From NCBI RefSeq assembly GCF_014197915.1, contig NZ_JACIGK010000022.1:1-64000 (forward strand): a stretch of 64,000 nucleotides of DNA, written 5' to 3'. The translations under genes were made by a program, and so were the position numbers. Under the pieces are notes generated by a model. The model did not search any database and was not told where the DNA came from. It saw only the letters and a program-made list of their open reading frames with translations. Below, one piece after another: positions 1 through 12,500 of this stretch. Source of the DNA: Roseospira visakhapatnamensis. GTDB taxonomy: Bacteria > Pseudomonadota > Alphaproteobacteria > Rhodospirillales > Rhodospirillaceae. Each line of letters begins with the position of its first letter. Within the stretch, counting starts at the first letter, position 1.

Positions 1-1
1 C

Positions 2-52
2 TGGGCCACCACCGACCGCGTCTACATCAACATGGAAAACCGGGATGACTGA
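2..52 (+). CDS. C-terminal end of an upstream gene (partial)
   Basis: A reading frame enters from the left edge and stops at TGA 50-52, leaving 16 residues that end in VYINMENRDD. The strong hairpin terminator 60 bases further on is what one expects behind a real gene, which is the main support for this frame. Too little is present to name a product. The other two forward frames read poorly. Confidence 0.4.
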   Translation, partial: WATTDRVYINMENRDD

Positions 53-479
53 GGGACCTCAGGCCGAATTTCCATCCTTCAGGTTGCTCAATCACAACAG
101 GGCCATGGGAGAGACTTGCCCGGAGACTCACCGTTCCATCCGGGCAAGTTTCTTCGCAACCCTGTTTGTCGAACGGATCGTGCCGACCGTCGGTGGGCGG
201 GGTGCGACACTTCGGTCTCGCGGTCGGTTTTTCATCCGGCGCGAAAACGCGCCGCGCGCCAGGTCGCCCGACCTCATTGTTTCCTGTTGCGAGAGGGGCG
301 AAAAGTCCGCACCGTCGCCGTCTCTTGCGTTACGGCGGTCTGCCGGCCTGTCGGAAGTCGGGCCGTCGAGGGATCGTGTGTCCTCCCCTCGGGGGAACAG
401 TATGGGACCCGACCCTGTTCGGCAGAGCGTGATGGGTCCTCACGTGGGACGTCGTGCTTTCGAAAGGACCGAGACTACG
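53..479. other. Intergenic stretch before the LacI-type regulator
   Basis: A 427-base space. It holds the terminator at 112-154 and, next to the regulator start, an AAGGA ribosome-binding site around 462-466. Between about 155 and 455 the sequence stays open in the regulator frame, but that extension has no family resemblance and lies upstream of the natural start. No other gene or convincing promoter hexamer pair was recognised. Confidence 0.5.
112..154 (+). terminator. Rho-independent-type terminator
   Basis: Arms 114-124 and 139-149 form a perfect 11-bp stem (ACTTGCCCGGA / TCCGGGCAAGT) with a 14-base loop, followed by TTCTT. It sits 60 bases after the stop of the gene entering from the left and would insulate the downstream regulator. 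Confidence 0.75.
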
Positions 480-1565
480 ATGCGGGAGAAGAAGAAGAGT
501 GCCCAAGGGACCCGGCCGGTGTCGATCCGCGGGATCGCCGGCATCACAGGGTTCTCCACGACGACGGTCAGTCTGGTGCTGAATGGGCGCGCCGGCAATT
601 TCAACATTTCGGACGAAACGCGCGACCTGATCCTCGCCAAGGCCAAGGAGTTGAACTACCAGCCGAACTTGCATGCGCGCAATCTTCGCAGCGGGCGAAG
701 CGATGTTCTCGGCCTGACGGTGCCGACTTTGCGCAATCCGTTTTTCGGCGAGTTGGCCGAAACCTTCGAAGCGCAGGCAAGAGCCGAGCGCAAACTGGCC
801 TTGATACATGTGACCCAGTACGAGCGTGCCGAGGAAATCAGCGCGATCCGCTACTTTCTCTCGCAGCAGGCCGATTGCATTTTCGTGGCCAATCCGATGG
901 CCCTGGACGAGATTGCGGCGCTGTGCGAGGGCTCAAGCGCGCGCCAGATCTTCCTCGATGCTCAAGCGGCGGGCCGCAACACCGTAAGCACCGATCATTT
1001 TAGCGCGGCGCTCGAACTCACCCGCGCCATCGTGGCCTCAATGGCGCGAGATGGCCAACGGGGGCGGATCTACTTCTTCGGCGGCATGGCGGACCATCAG
1101 GTCACTCGGATCCGCCTGGACGGCTTCAAGGCGGCCTTGACCGAAGCCGGACTCGGCTTCTCGGACGCGCAGGTCATTTGGTCGCCCTTTGATGCCGAAA
1201 GGTCCTGTGAAGTCATTCGGGACCACTTCGCGACGAAGGACGACACGGCAGGAATGTTTGTTAACTCCATCGTTCCGATGGAAGGGTTGATTCGATACTT
1301 TCCCGAGAATTTCGATGTTTGCCGCTCCGTCCACTACGGCGTCTTCGACAGTTCACCCTATCTCCGTTTGCTCACCAGCCTGAAGATCATTAGCGTCAAG
1401 CAGGACTCACAAGGGATTATGGAGGCGGCGTTCGACCTGTTTCGGCTCGGCACCTCGCACAGTGAAAAAGCGTCGATCGTCGTTCCACACCGACTCATAG
1501 GTGCAAACGCTTGCGATCCGCCGCCCTCGCCCGCCGACGCCCAGGAGGGTCGCTACACATCGTAA
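480..1565 (+). CDS. LacI-family transcriptional regulator
   Basis: A 361-residue DNA-binding regulator with the classic LacI/PurR layout. The N-terminal helix-turn-helix spans about residues 15-40 (ISIRGIA-type start, FSTTTVSLVLNG recognition helix), then a hinge-like stretch (LNYQPNLHARNLRSGRS) and a periplasmic-binding-like effector domain (VLGLTVPTLRNPFFGELAE). The ATG at 480 is chosen because AAGGA lies about 14 bases before it and the HTH begins soon after; the frame is open further upstream without similarity. It ends 50 bases from the convergent siderophore operon. Yersiniabactin loci of enterobacteria use the AraC-type YbtA, so a control link here is only positional. The effector is unknown, and it could equally regulate something left of the window. 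Confidence 0.9.
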   Translation: MREKKKSAQGTRPVSIRGIAGITGFSTTTVSLVLNGRAGNFNISDETRDLILAKAKELNYQPNLHARNLRSGRSDVLGLTVPTLRNPFFGELAETFEAQARAERKLALIHVTQYERAEEISAIRYFLSQQADCIFVANPMALDEIAALCEGSSARQIFLDAQAAGRNTVSTDHFSAALELTRAIVASMARDGQRGRIYFFGGMADHQVTRIRLDGFKAALTEAGLGFSDAQVIWSPFDAERSCEVIRDHFATKDDTAGMFVNSIVPMEGLIRYFPENFDVCRSVHYGVFDSSPYLRLLTSLKIISVKQDSQGIMEAAFDLFRLGTSHSEKASIVVPHRLIGANACDPPPSPADAQEGRYTS

Positions 1566-1615
1566 TCGCGATGATCTGGCCCGCTCCCACTCGTGTTACT
1601 TCAAACGTCGACACC

Positions 1616-2404
1616 TTACGCCAGTGCCGGCACCCGCGCACGGCTGAAGTCCAGGACCGCTTGACAGAAGGCGCGCGGTCGACGCGTCGGGTAGAAGTGA
1701 TCACCCGCCACCTCAACGAAGGCCGTCTCTCCCCTGACCCAGTCCGCCCAGCCCCGAACCTCCCCGGCGTCGGCTTCGTCGTCGAGGCTGCCCCAGAGCA
1801 TCAACGAAGGGGTGCGGACCGTCGCTTGTCGTCCGTCGTTGTCCAGGATATAGCGTTCCGTGGCCTCGAAATCGGCCCGCAACAAAGGCAGGAACACGGA
1901 CAGCAGGTCGGCATTGTCGCGCACCTCCGGCACGCATCCGCCGATGCGGATCAGCGTGTCGATGAAATCGCGGTCGCTCCGCCCGCTCAACAGACGCCGC
2001 GCCCGCAGGTGCGGCGCCTGACAGCCCGACAGCACCAGTGCCGCCGGACCGACATCGGCGGCTTCCAGGGCCTTGCAGATCTCGAACGCCACCTGGGCCC
2101 CCATGCTGTGCCCGACCAGGATCAAGGCATCGCGGACCCGGTCGGGCCGCGTGAGCAACTCGGTCGCGATATCCTGGGCCATACCGGGTACATCGCGCCT
2201 TGGCGGCTCGGACCGCCGCTGGTCGCGTCCCGGGTAGGTGGCCAGGGCGCTCGGGAAGGGGCAGACATCCGCCGCGCGCCAGGCCGAGAAGGCACTCCCA
2301 CTCCCGCCGGCGAAGGGACAGAACAGCACCCAGCGCCGCTCTGCCGCACCCGTTCCATCCCCCGGCCAGAGCGACGTCCACCGCGTCGTGGTCCACGGGG
2401 TCAT
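1616..2404 (-). CDS. ybtT-like: YbtT-like type II thioesterase
   Basis: A 262-residue alpha/beta hydrolase of the external (type II) thioesterase family, which removes mis-primed or stalled acyl groups from carrier proteins of NRPS/PKS lines. Visible motifs: CPFAGGSGSAF near the N-terminus, nucleophile elbow GHSMGAQ around residue 95, and the catalytic His in VAGDHFYP near the C-terminus. YbtT is of about the same length. The ATG overlaps the TGA of the upstream reductase as ATGA, so translation is probably coupled. It is the last gene of the operon and stops 50 bases from the convergent LacI-type gene. In Yersinia ybtE follows at this point; here it does not. Confidence 0.9.
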   Translation of the reverse strand: MTPWTTTRWTSLWPGDGTGAAERRWVLFCPFAGGSGSAFSAWRAADVCPFPSALATYPGRDQRRSEPPRRDVPGMAQDIATELLTRPDRVRDALILVGHSMGAQVAFEICKALEAADVGPAALVLSGCQAPHLRARRLLSGRSDRDFIDTLIRIGGCVPEVRDNADLLSVFLPLLRADFEATERYILDNDGRQATVRTPSLMLWGSLDDEADAGEVRGWADWVRGETAFVEVAGDHFYPTRRPRAFCQAVLDFSRARVPALA

Positions 2405-3507
2405 GCCGCTGTCTCCGTCACGGCGCGGCCGAGGCGCCCGCAATCCACGCGCACCGGTGGTTCGTGATCCTCGTATGCGATCGGCCCCGCGCAGTGCATG
2501 ACGTGGTGCCAAAGCCTGGACAGCGCGAGATCGTAGGCGGGATCGGAGGTCGCCGCGCGCGCGGTGCCGTCGCCGGTCGTGCCGGGATGCAACCATTCTT
2601 CCAGAGCGCACCGCACGCCTTCGGCGCCGTCCCGTTCGAAGGCATCCGACCAACACGCGGCGGCATCGGCCAGGACCCGACCAGTCGGCGCGTTCAACCC
2701 GATCCGCGCCGCGTCCTGGTACAGGCACATCCGGTCGTCCAGGTGACCCGTCATATACAGCGTGGGCGACCAGACCACCGGCCCGAAGGTGGCAACGTGC
2801 GTGAGGGTTCCGGATGGCCAGAGGAGTTGGCCCGAATGCATGACCAGACTGTGCTGGTCGGGATCGTCGCGATCCATGGTCGTCTGGAGCAGCAGGTCCG
2901 CCCGACGATCCGCCGCCTCGAGCAACAGTCCTTGAAATGGACCGACCTTTCCGGACAGGCGGACCGAGACCGTCGCCGGATTCCAGGCCAGCGCGAGGCA
3001 GATCAGGTCCAGCATCGAATACAGAAGCTGCCGGCTGGTCATGAACCGCGCAAAGACCGGTGCCTGACCGGTCTGCGCCTGAACCTCCCGCGCCGCGCGA
3101 ATGAAGGTTCGCGGTGCGCGGGCATGTCGGTAGAAGGGATTGACCCGGTAGGACAGGCCGTTCCCCTGCGCCGCGTCCTGAAGACGCTGGACGTCGTCCG
3201 GATGCACCGGATGCTCCTGAAGAACGGAGACGCCACGCGCCAGCAGGGTCTCGGCCAGCCGGGTTCCGTCACCCCCGACGATGGCCGACCGGACAACCAC
3301 GCAGGCGCCATCAATAGGGCCGGGAACATCCTCGACAGAGGTGTACTGCGGCACCGCGTGGGCATGCGCCAGACGCCGGGCGCGCGGACTGCCGCGCGCG
3401 ACCAGGCCCACGGGCGCGATCCAGGGATGGTCCTCCAGGAACGCGTTCAGATAGACCTCGCCGAACTTGGCGCCGACGATGAGAATCTTCTTCTTCTGGC
3501 TGATCAT
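2401..3507 (-). CDS. ybtU-like: YbtU-like thiazolinyl imide reductase
   Basis: 368 residues, matching the length of YbtU (about 366). The family reduces one thiazoline ring of the growing chain to thiazolidine with NADPH, acting in trans on the carrier-protein-bound intermediate. The N-terminal Rossmann fold starts immediately (KKILIVGAKFGEVYLNAF), followed by the GFO/IDH-type catalytic part with QEHPVHPDDV and YRVNPFYRH. The start ATG at 3507 shares one base with the stop of the PKS-NRPS gene (TGATG), and the stop overlaps the thioesterase start, as in a tightly coupled operon. Presence of this gene indicates a yersiniabactin-like product rather than an unreduced bis-thiazoline. Confidence 0.92.
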   Translation of the reverse strand: MISQKKKILIVGAKFGEVYLNAFLEDHPWIAPVGLVARGSPRARRLAHAHAVPQYTSVEDVPGPIDGACVVVRSAIVGGDGTRLAETLLARGVSVLQEHPVHPDDVQRLQDAAQGNGLSYRVNPFYRHARAPRTFIRAAREVQAQTGQAPVFARFMTSRQLLYSMLDLICLALAWNPATVSVRLSGKVGPFQGLLLEAADRRADLLLQTTMDRDDPDQHSLVMHSGQLLWPSGTLTHVATFGPVVWSPTLYMTGHLDDRMCLYQDAARIGLNAPTGRVLADAAACWSDAFERDGAEGVRCALEEWLHPGTTGDGTARAATSDPAYDLALSRLWHHVMHCAGPIAYEDHEPPVRVDCGRLGRAVTETAA

Positions 3508-6500
3508 CAGACCCGCTCCTCCACGGCCTGGACGGACCGCCAGCGTGTCAGCGCCGTGGCGACCTCGGCGGCTGTTCGGCGCGCCGTCATGATGTCCCAG
3601 TGCCCCGCGTCCACGCGGTGATGGACGGCTCTGGACAGACCCGGCCAGTCGTCCGTGGGGCGGGACCAGTCGGTGGGACGCCGGGTGGCTTCGATCCACA
3701 GGCTCGGACCGTCCGCCAGGGCTGGCGGCGGCGCCCCGTGCAGCAGGTCCAGAAGCCGTCGCACCGTCTGAATCCAGTCGCGGACCTCCGCGATCCCGCG
3801 CGCGGCCGGTCGCGCCCCGGCCGTGTGGACCCGCTCCGCGAACGCCTGGAGCATCTCGGTCTCGGACAGGGCTTCGAAGCCCGGCGGCAGGCTCAGACGC
3901 TCGTCGCGTTCGGCCATCATCCGGTAGAACGCCGCCGGATGATCGATGGCGACATCCCGGCGATGCACCGGATCGATGAGAACCAGGGACGGCACGCGGT
4001 CCTCTTGGCGCAGCCGGCGCGCCACCGCCGCCGCCAGAGGGGCGCCATAGGACCAGCCGACGACCTCGATGGGATCGCCGTACCGCGATTGATCCAGGAC
4101 AGTGGCCGCATGCACGCCAGCCAGATCCTCGAAACGCTGGATCCCGGCCAGGTTCGGCACACAGAGCCCCGTGACCCGATTGCCCAGATGCTCCGCCAGA
4201 TGCCGGTAGGCCCCAACATCCCCGTCCGACGCATGCAGGACAAGGGTCCAGGGCTCCGCCGCGCCGTCGCACAGAAGAACGCTCGAACTGTCCCGACGGT
4301 CGGCCTTCGCGGGCAGATGCGCGCAGAACGCCCTTAGCGTCGCGTGGCGGAACAGGGACTGCAAGCTCGCCCCCGTGTATCCCCGACGATAGAGACCGGT
4401 GATCAGGCGGGTGGCCATCAGGCTGTCGCCGCCGCTGGCGAAGAAGTCCGTGTCCTCGGTGACAGGCCGGGACAGCAGATCCTCCCAAAGGGCCACGATG
4501 TCCGCCGGGATGCCATCATCGCCCGCCGACGCCGCGTCGATGTGAGCATCGGTCCCGGACGCGTCCGCCGCCCCCGTGGACACGGTATCCGCCGGCTCGG
4601 ACGCGGTCTTCGGCCCCGGCAGGATCTCACGCACCCGCATCCGAAGGGGAGGCAATGGCCGCCCCGCCGCCTCGACCGCGACGCGCTCCACCTCGGACTC
4701 GTCCGGTCTGGCCCATCCACGGGACCGGGCCATGAAGACATGCTGACGCAGCGGTGTATCGTCGGCCTCGGGCCATTGCCGGTCGGGGATGAAACCGGCG
4801 TCCGTCAGGGCGGCGCGCCAGCGATCCGGTGTCAGCATCGGCTGATCATCCAGAATCCGGTCGTCCTGATAGGCGCTCAGTCCCTCCAGGAACCCCACGC
4901 TGGCCAACTGCAAGGCGCTGCCACGCGTGGTCGCCTCGAGCAGAAGGAGATATCCGCCCGGCTTCAGAAGGCGGCGCAGGCGGCGCAGCGTGCGACCCAC
5001 ATGGGCGCTGTCGTGCAGGACGTTCGCGGCAATCACCACGTGATAGCCGCTCTCGGGATGCGCGGCCATGTCGAAGGGTGCGTTGACGTCCAGAAGGGCG
5101 ACGTCCATCGCCGGGACATCCCGGAAGGTCTGTTCCGCATCCCGCAGGAACGCCGGCGACACGTCCGTGAACCGGTAGAGGTTCAGGCGTCCGGCCAGCG
5201 CCGTCACAACCGGCCGCGTCGTCGCCCCGGTTCCCGCCCCCACTTCCAGCACATCGAGCGGCCCCCAGGCGTCCGCCAGCGCCGATGCCAATGTCGCCGC
5301 CCGCTGGTTCAGAAGCCGCGGGGTCGGATGATCGCTGTAGAGGCTCCGCGCTACGGCGGCATCGTCACCGAACAACAGATCCAGCGGCGACACCTCGCCC
5401 CGGAACAAGGCCGCGTGCCCGGCGATGCTGCGGTCGAGATAATCGGTCAAGACGGACAGCCATGGCGCCTCGAAGGGCAGAGCGCCCGGCTCCGCCAGCC
5501 GCGCCGTACCGCCGTCCAGGCGATAGGCCGCGCCGTCTCGCCGCAAGACACCCGCGTCGGTCAGATGGGCCAGCCACTGGCGCAACAGCGCGTCGTACTT
5601 CGGCGCGGCCTCCAGGTGACGGGCCAGGGCCTCGACCGTCACGGCCGTCCCGGGACGGAACAGGCCCGTGGCGTCCAGGGTCCGCCACAGCCCCCGCGTC
5701 GCCCGGGCCTCCAGGAAGAGCCAGGCGGCATCGATCCGCAGCACCTCCTGGTCGTCGGCGGGCGGCAGGGACACGTCGCGCACGGCCGGCACCTCGGCCG
5801 GGTCTTCGTCGGCGCACAGCACGTCGTCCGGCACCACGTCGACGTGCCATGCCGCCGACCCAGGGTCAATCCGCAGATCGCGCACGCCCGGCAGCGCCCG
5901 CAACGCCCGCTCCACCCTCAACACGGCCTCGGCATCGTCGCCGAGGGGGCCGCGCCAAGCCTCGCGGATCGGGGCGAACGCGTCCCCCTCCGCCGACATC
6001 GCCGCGCCGACCGTGACCGCCTCCTGATCCTGCAGGTCCGGTGCGTCCGTGATCCGGTCGATCAAGGCGGTGTAGGCCGCGAACATCGCCGCCGGAAGGC
6101 CCTCCGGGAAGACGTCCTCCATGAAGAACCAGTTCAGAACCAGGCCCTCGGCATTTTCCATGACCTGATGATCCAGCCAGACCTGGGGCGTCTGGGTGAA
6201 CGCATGCACCGGATCACCCAGGAAGCTGCCCAGGGCGTCCTGAATGCTGTCTCCGTCGAAGGTCATGCCGAGCATGCTGGTGAACACGACGGGCATCAAC
6301 GCCTGCCCCCCGCCCTGCCGCAGGCGTCCCCACTCTCGCAGCACCTCGACCCCATTGACGTCGGCCAGGCCCAGGCGTTGCCAGACGCGCTGCTGCACCG
6401 CGTCCATGCGCTCCGACACGGTCCAGCCCTGCCGATCGTCGTAATCGACCAGCAACACCGACGTGAAGTCTCCGATCAGCTTTCGCACATCCGGATGGGA

Positions 6501-9500
6501 GGGTTTCCGGTTGAAGGACGTGACGTTCATGGTGAAACGCGGGTGCCGCGCCCAGGCCGCCAGCGTGTGCGCATACAGCGTCAAGAGCGCCGCCGATGGC
6601 GTCACGCCCTTGGCCCGCCAGGCGGCCTTGAGCGCGGCCCACCGGGTCGCCGAGACACGGTGTTGCAGCGCCCCGAAGCGTGGCGGGGACGGCAGGACGC
6701 CGCCGCGCACCGGCAGTTCGGGCGCCGCCGGTAGATCGGTCAGCAGGTCCTGCCAAGCACACCAGGCCGTCTTCCAGGCGGGGGTGTCCTTGCGCGCCAG
6801 TTCCGCCAGGACGTAGTCGCGGAACCCGCAGCCCAACGGGGCCAGAGTCTCGCCTCGATAGAGGGCCGCCCAATCGTCCATCATGACCTTGAAGCTCTGC
6901 GTGTCGAACTGCAGCAGGTCGAGGTTGGCGTGCAGACGGTAGCGGGTTCCCTCGGTCAGGGAGACAACAATCTCGAAAATCGGCCAGCGATCGGTCGGCA
7001 ACACCTGCTCCGACAGCCGGCGGCGGGTCTCCTCCAGGCGGGCCTGGCGCTCCTCCGGCGCGCAGGTCCGCAAGTCCACCACGTCAAACCGGTAGTCGGG
7101 CACCGTCTCAAGCACTCTTTGCCGTCCATCCGGCGCAACGACGCTCCTCAGCATGTCGTGGCGCCGCACCAAGGCGACCCAGGCCGCCTCAAGGCGTGTC
7201 CAATCCAGCGTGCGGGTGTCCTTGTCCCATTCGAAGACCACGTGGCAGGCCACGCCGCCGTACCCGATCAGGTCGGTCCGTCCCAGCCAGTAGGCGTGCT
7301 GGATCGGCGTCAGCGGGAACGGCTCGAACCGCCCGGCCGGGTCCGGATCCAGCACGGTCCCGCCCGCGTCCCCAGTATCGTCCGAGGGCGCGTCCCCGTC
7401 GGTGGTCTCCGGCAGGGCCGCCTGGATCAGGGCGCGGAGCGACGAGACGCTCAGGTCGTCATAGGCGGCGCTGGCCTGGATGGAGACCCCGAATGCCCGC
7501 TCGATGGACGCGCTCAGGTCCAGGAACATGAGCGAGTCCAGGCCCAGGTCCATCAGGTTGTCGTCGGGATCGATGGTGTCCGCGTCGTCCAGTCGCAAGT
7601 GCTCCCGCAAACAGGTCGTCAGCCAGTGGATCAGGCCGGCGTCGTCCGTGGGCGGCCGCGCCGTATCGTCCGGTTGCACGCGGTCCGCCGAAGCCGCGTC
7701 CGATGTGGCCTGGTCTTTGGTATCGGCGACGGCATCGGGAACGGCATCGGGTCGAGCCTTCGCGGGGTGCTCCGCCGCGCCGTCCGCGTCTGCAAGCGCA
7801 TCGGACCGCCGGGCGGACGACAGGCGCATCGCCAACCGCACCGGCCCGCCGTCCATCATCGCCCGTTCCAGATGCCAGAGCCCCTCGTCCGGGCGCAGGG
7901 CCAACATGCCCTCGGCCGCCAGAGCGTCGAGGCGGTCCTCCACGGCGGCCCGGCCGACCTCGGCCCAGGCCCCCCAGGCGATCGACAGCACGCGCGGCCC
8001 CGCCCCGGACCGAGCCGTCCCCTTTGTGCGCGCCGCATTGATCGCCAGGGCATCCATGAACGCGCTGGCCAGGGCATGCGCGCCTTGTCCCCGAGGTCCC
8101 AGGGTCGCGACGGCCGACGAGTACAGGATGAGATATCGGCTCCCATGCCGCGTCAGATCCTCAAGCAGCACGCGCGCCGCTCCGGCCTTGACGGCGAAGA
8201 CCGCCGCCATCCGGTCCGGCGTCAACGTCTCGATCGGCGCATCGTCCAGAATGCCGGCGGCGTGGATCACGCCATCGACGCCGCCATCGGCCGCCAGGAC
8301 TCCCATGGCCGCCCGCACCTGGTCCGGATCCGCGCAGTCGCACACGACCACGCGCACTTGACGTCGGCCGCCGTCTTCCAGGTGGTCGCGAAACGCCTCG
8401 CCATCCGGCGGCAGCCGGTGCGCCATCAACGCGATCCGGCGCGCGCCGGACCGGGCCAGCCAGCGGGCGCTGAGCCGCCCCAGCCCGCCGAACGCACCGG
8501 TCACCACCTGCCACCGGCCCGTTTCGAACACACCCGGCGGCAGCATCGCCGGCATCGCCGCCCCCGTCACCGGGGCGACGCGCGGCGCGAAACAGACCCC
8601 ATCGCGCACGACCACAAAGGACACCGCGCCCTGAAGCGCCGTCAGGGCCAGGGTGAGATCAGACCAAGGCGCGTCGGCCGACAGGTCGGCGACCCGTATG
8701 GGGCGACGGGCCTCGTGACTGGCGACGCGCAAAAAGCCCCAGAGGGCACGGGCGTCGATGTCGATGTTTTCGTGGTCGTGGACGGCCCAGGCCCGCCGTG
8801 TCACGAACACCAGGTCGTCTTGCGGCCACTGAACGAGAGCCGTCCGGACCTGCTCCGCCGCGTCCAGGGCAGACGCGGTCTCCACCATCACCAGGCGGCG
8901 CCCCGGCACCGGGGACACGCCACCGGCCCGCAGGGCGGAAGCCACGTCATCCGCGAGGCCGTCGAAAGCGATCCCAGGCGCGCCATCCGCAGCGCGAAGC
9001 GGTGCCAGGTCCTCCTGGTACAGCGTGTCCGGCGCCGCTTTCGGCATTGGCAGGCCGGCGTCCGGAGTGCCCTCCACCATCGTTTCCGCCACGGCCAGCG
9101 GATGCCAGTCGCCAGTGGCCCGCCGGCCCTCCAGGCAAACCCGTGCCTGGCCGAACAGGCCGGCGCTTGTCACGGCCCGCACCAGGGTCACGTCGGCGGG
9201 AGACTCTATCGCGTCCGCCCGCAGGCGCAGCGGCGCCGCACCCAACAGCCCGCATCGCAGCTCTTCGCGGCACACGTCCTCCAGACGGGTCCGCAGCGCC
9301 GCGTCGTCCCCCGCGCAGGCGGACATATCCCAGCACAGGGCATCCGTTCCCTCGACCGGTGCCCCTGTCAGAGGCGAACGAGACGACAGGCCCCAATCGG
9401 CGCCGGGCAGGGACGCGAGGAGAACATGTTCGCACAGCTCCCCAGTCTCCAGGGACGGCCCCGGGAAGACCTCCATCCGCGCGAAGCCCGCATCCCGGCA

Positions 9501-12500
9501 GTGGGTGCGCCAGCCATCCACCGACAGGAACAACTCACCATGTCGTGCCGCGACGTCGGCCAATGGCGCGACCAGTGGCCCGAACACGAAGTCGAACAGC
9601 CGCACCGTGCGTGTGATTTCCCGCATCAGCAGCCGTCCGCCGGGCTTCAGGAGAGGCCGCAGGTTGGCCAACGTCGCCGCGATATCGCGGGTCGCATGCA
9701 CGACGTTGGCGGCCACGATCAGGTCGTAGCGGCCAGCCTCGAAGCCTTGCGTCACGGCCGGCCGCTCCAGGTCCAGGTCCCGATACCGCACGAAGGGATA
9801 GGCGGCGAACTTGGTCTCGGCCCGCCGGGTGAAGATCGGCGAGATGTCGGTAAACTCGTAGCGCACGTCCGCATGCTCGGCCAGGACCGGCAACACGCTG
9901 CTGGTGGTGCCGCCCGTGCCGCCGCCGACCTCCAGAATCCGAAACACCTCCGCCGGCGCTGTCCCGGACGACGTCCCCCGCATCGCGCACAGGTCGGCCA
10001 CCACGGCCGCCGCGACGCGGTTGAAATAGCGCCCATAGCTGAGATCCTCGTACAGGACCTCGACCCCACGGCTCTGCCCCGAGGGAAAGATCACCGCGAC
10101 CGGATCGACCTCGCCGCTCAGCATGTGACCAAGCGCTTCGCCCGCGCGGCGAATGGTCTCCGGAATGCCTTGCAATCCCTCGCAATCGTCGAGAAGAGCC
10201 TCGAAGATGGCGTCCAGCCGCCCGACCTCGGGTTCTCGCACTTTGCGATAAGCCTTGCCCTCGCGGACGTACAGGCCGTCTTCCACGCAGGCATCCAGCA
10301 ACCGCACCAGAAGTTGCCGGTATCGGGGCAGGAACCGCCCGGCCCGGAGGATCTCCGTCGCCGACGCGGGGCGATCCAATGGTCGCCCCAGGGCCTGCTC
10401 GACCACGCGGTCCACATAGATGCCGTGGAGCGTGGTGATCCGCCCGTAGAAGCCCGACAGCCGTGGAAGGTCGATGTCCGCCAGGGCGTCGCGCGCCATC
10501 CCCTCGGCCCGGATCAGCACGCCGGCCGCCTCATCCCGAGACGGCGCCGCGGTCTCGCGAGGTCGCCACCAGAACGGACGCGCGTCGAACACATAGGCGG
10601 GGGCTGGCGCCCTGGGTCCGTCGCAGGGCAGCAGGTCCGTCCAGCGCAGATCGTAGCCGGCCACGAACAGACGCGCGGCGGCCTCCCGCATGGCCTGGGG
10701 GCCGGTCACGCCCCGGCGGCAGGAGGCCACCCAGGCACAGGCGTCCGGCGCCTCCCGCTCGCCCATGTCGGTGAGAACCGAACTGGGGCCGATCTCCAGG
10801 TAGGTCGTGATCTCAAGGGCGCGCAGGCGCTCCTGCGCCGCGCGGTAGCGGACGGTCTCCCGCATCTGCCGAGCCCAGTAGCCTCCGCCGGTGAAGGTCT
10901 CTTGTGTCGCCAGATCGCCGGTGATGCTGGACACGAAGGGGACACGGGGCGGACGGGGTGGCGGCAGGTCATGGCAATACGCCTCAAACATCGACAGGAC
11001 GGGATCGAGATGCCGGGAGTGGGCCGCGCAACCCGACGCCACGGCACGCGTTCGGACGCCCTGGCCTTTCAGATCCTTGGAGAACGCCTTGATGGTCTCC
11101 ACCGGCCCGCTGAAGACCAGATGACGCACGCCGTTGTCGGCCGCGAGGTCCAGTCCCGCGCGTGCCGCTTGGTCACGCAGGTCCGCCGTGTCCGCGAACA
11201 CGGCCAGCATCGCCCCGCCCTCGCAGGCCGCCATCAGGTCCCCGCTGCGCGCGGCCAGACGGAGCATGTCGCCTCGGTCGTAGATGTCGGCGACCGCGGC
11301 GGCGGCGTATTCACCCCATGAATGCCCCAGCACCACGTCCGGCGTCAGCCCAAGCGCCCGCCAGTGGTCCGCCAGGGCCAGTTCAAAGGCGACGAGAGCC
11401 GGCTGTGCGAAAGACGGCCGCGCCAACACGGCGGCGTCCGGATCGAACAGCACGTCTTTCAGGGGCCGTGACAGCAGATCGCCGCACAGATCGGCGCAGT
11501 CGTCCAGGGTCGCGGCGAACGCCGCCGAGGAGTTGTACAAGGCCCGGCCCATGCCAGCCCATTGGGAGCCGAGCCCCGAAAACGTCCAGGCCATCTTGCG
11601 CCGGTCCGCGCGCCGCCCCGTCATGAGAAGCGGATCGGATCCGCCCTGGGCATGCGCCGACAGGGCCTCGGCGCTGTCCTCCACGACCGGAACCGTCAAC
11701 CGCCAGTCGAGGTCGAGTTGCCGCCCGGTCAGGGCCATGCGCGCCAGGGCGGCGGGCGGCTGGGTTCGCCAAACCTTGGCGTAGGCCGCCGCCAGGCCGC
11801 GCAAGCTGGCCTCGCTGGCCGCGCTCAACAGCAGGTAGCCGTCCGCGTCCCCGGCGGTATCCGCACGGCCGGCGCCCGGGGACGACGCGGGGAAAGACTG
11901 GACGACGACGTGGCAGTTGGTGCCGCCGATCCCGAAGGAGGAGACCCCGGCGGAGCGCACCGGCCTGTCCCAGGGCCGGGACGACACCGGCACCTCGAAG
12001 GGTGAGCGCGCCAGGTTCAAGGCCGGATTGGGGGCGTCGAAGCCCACCGAGGGCGGAATCACGCCTCGGTGAACCGCGACAATCGCCTTGATCAGGCTGG
12101 CGATTCCGGCCGCCGTGTCCATGTGGCCGTAGTTGCCCTTCAGCGATCCCAGGGCCACGGGGCCGGCGGCCGGGTCGCGCCCCGCGAACGCATCGCGCAG
12201 GGCATCCACCTCGATCGGGTCTCCCAACGGCGTGCCCGTGCCATGGGCCTCCACAAGGTCGATGTCGTTGGCGTCCACGTCGGCGTAGGCCCAGGCCTCG
12301 CGGATCACGTCACGCTGGCCCGCGCCGGAGGGCGCGGTGAAGCCGACCTTGCGGTTGCCGTCGTTGTTGAAGGCGCTGCCCCGCAGGACCGCGAGGATGG
12401 GGTCGTTGTCCCGGCGCGCGTCTTCCAATCGACGCAACACCACAAGGCCCAAGCCATGCCCCGCGAAGGTGCCATCGGCCTGGGCATCGAAGGGCCGGCA

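Noticed and set aside
45-479. Open frame continuing upstream of the LacI-type start
   Set aside because: It gives 145 residues without family resemblance, runs through the terminator hairpin, and the ATG at 480 has a proper ribosome site and the HTH right after it.
6930-11321. Very long + strand frame opposite the PKS-NRPS gene
   Set aside because: It is a mirror frame produced by GC-rich codon use of the real gene; its translation is Arg/Gly/His-rich and shows no domain.
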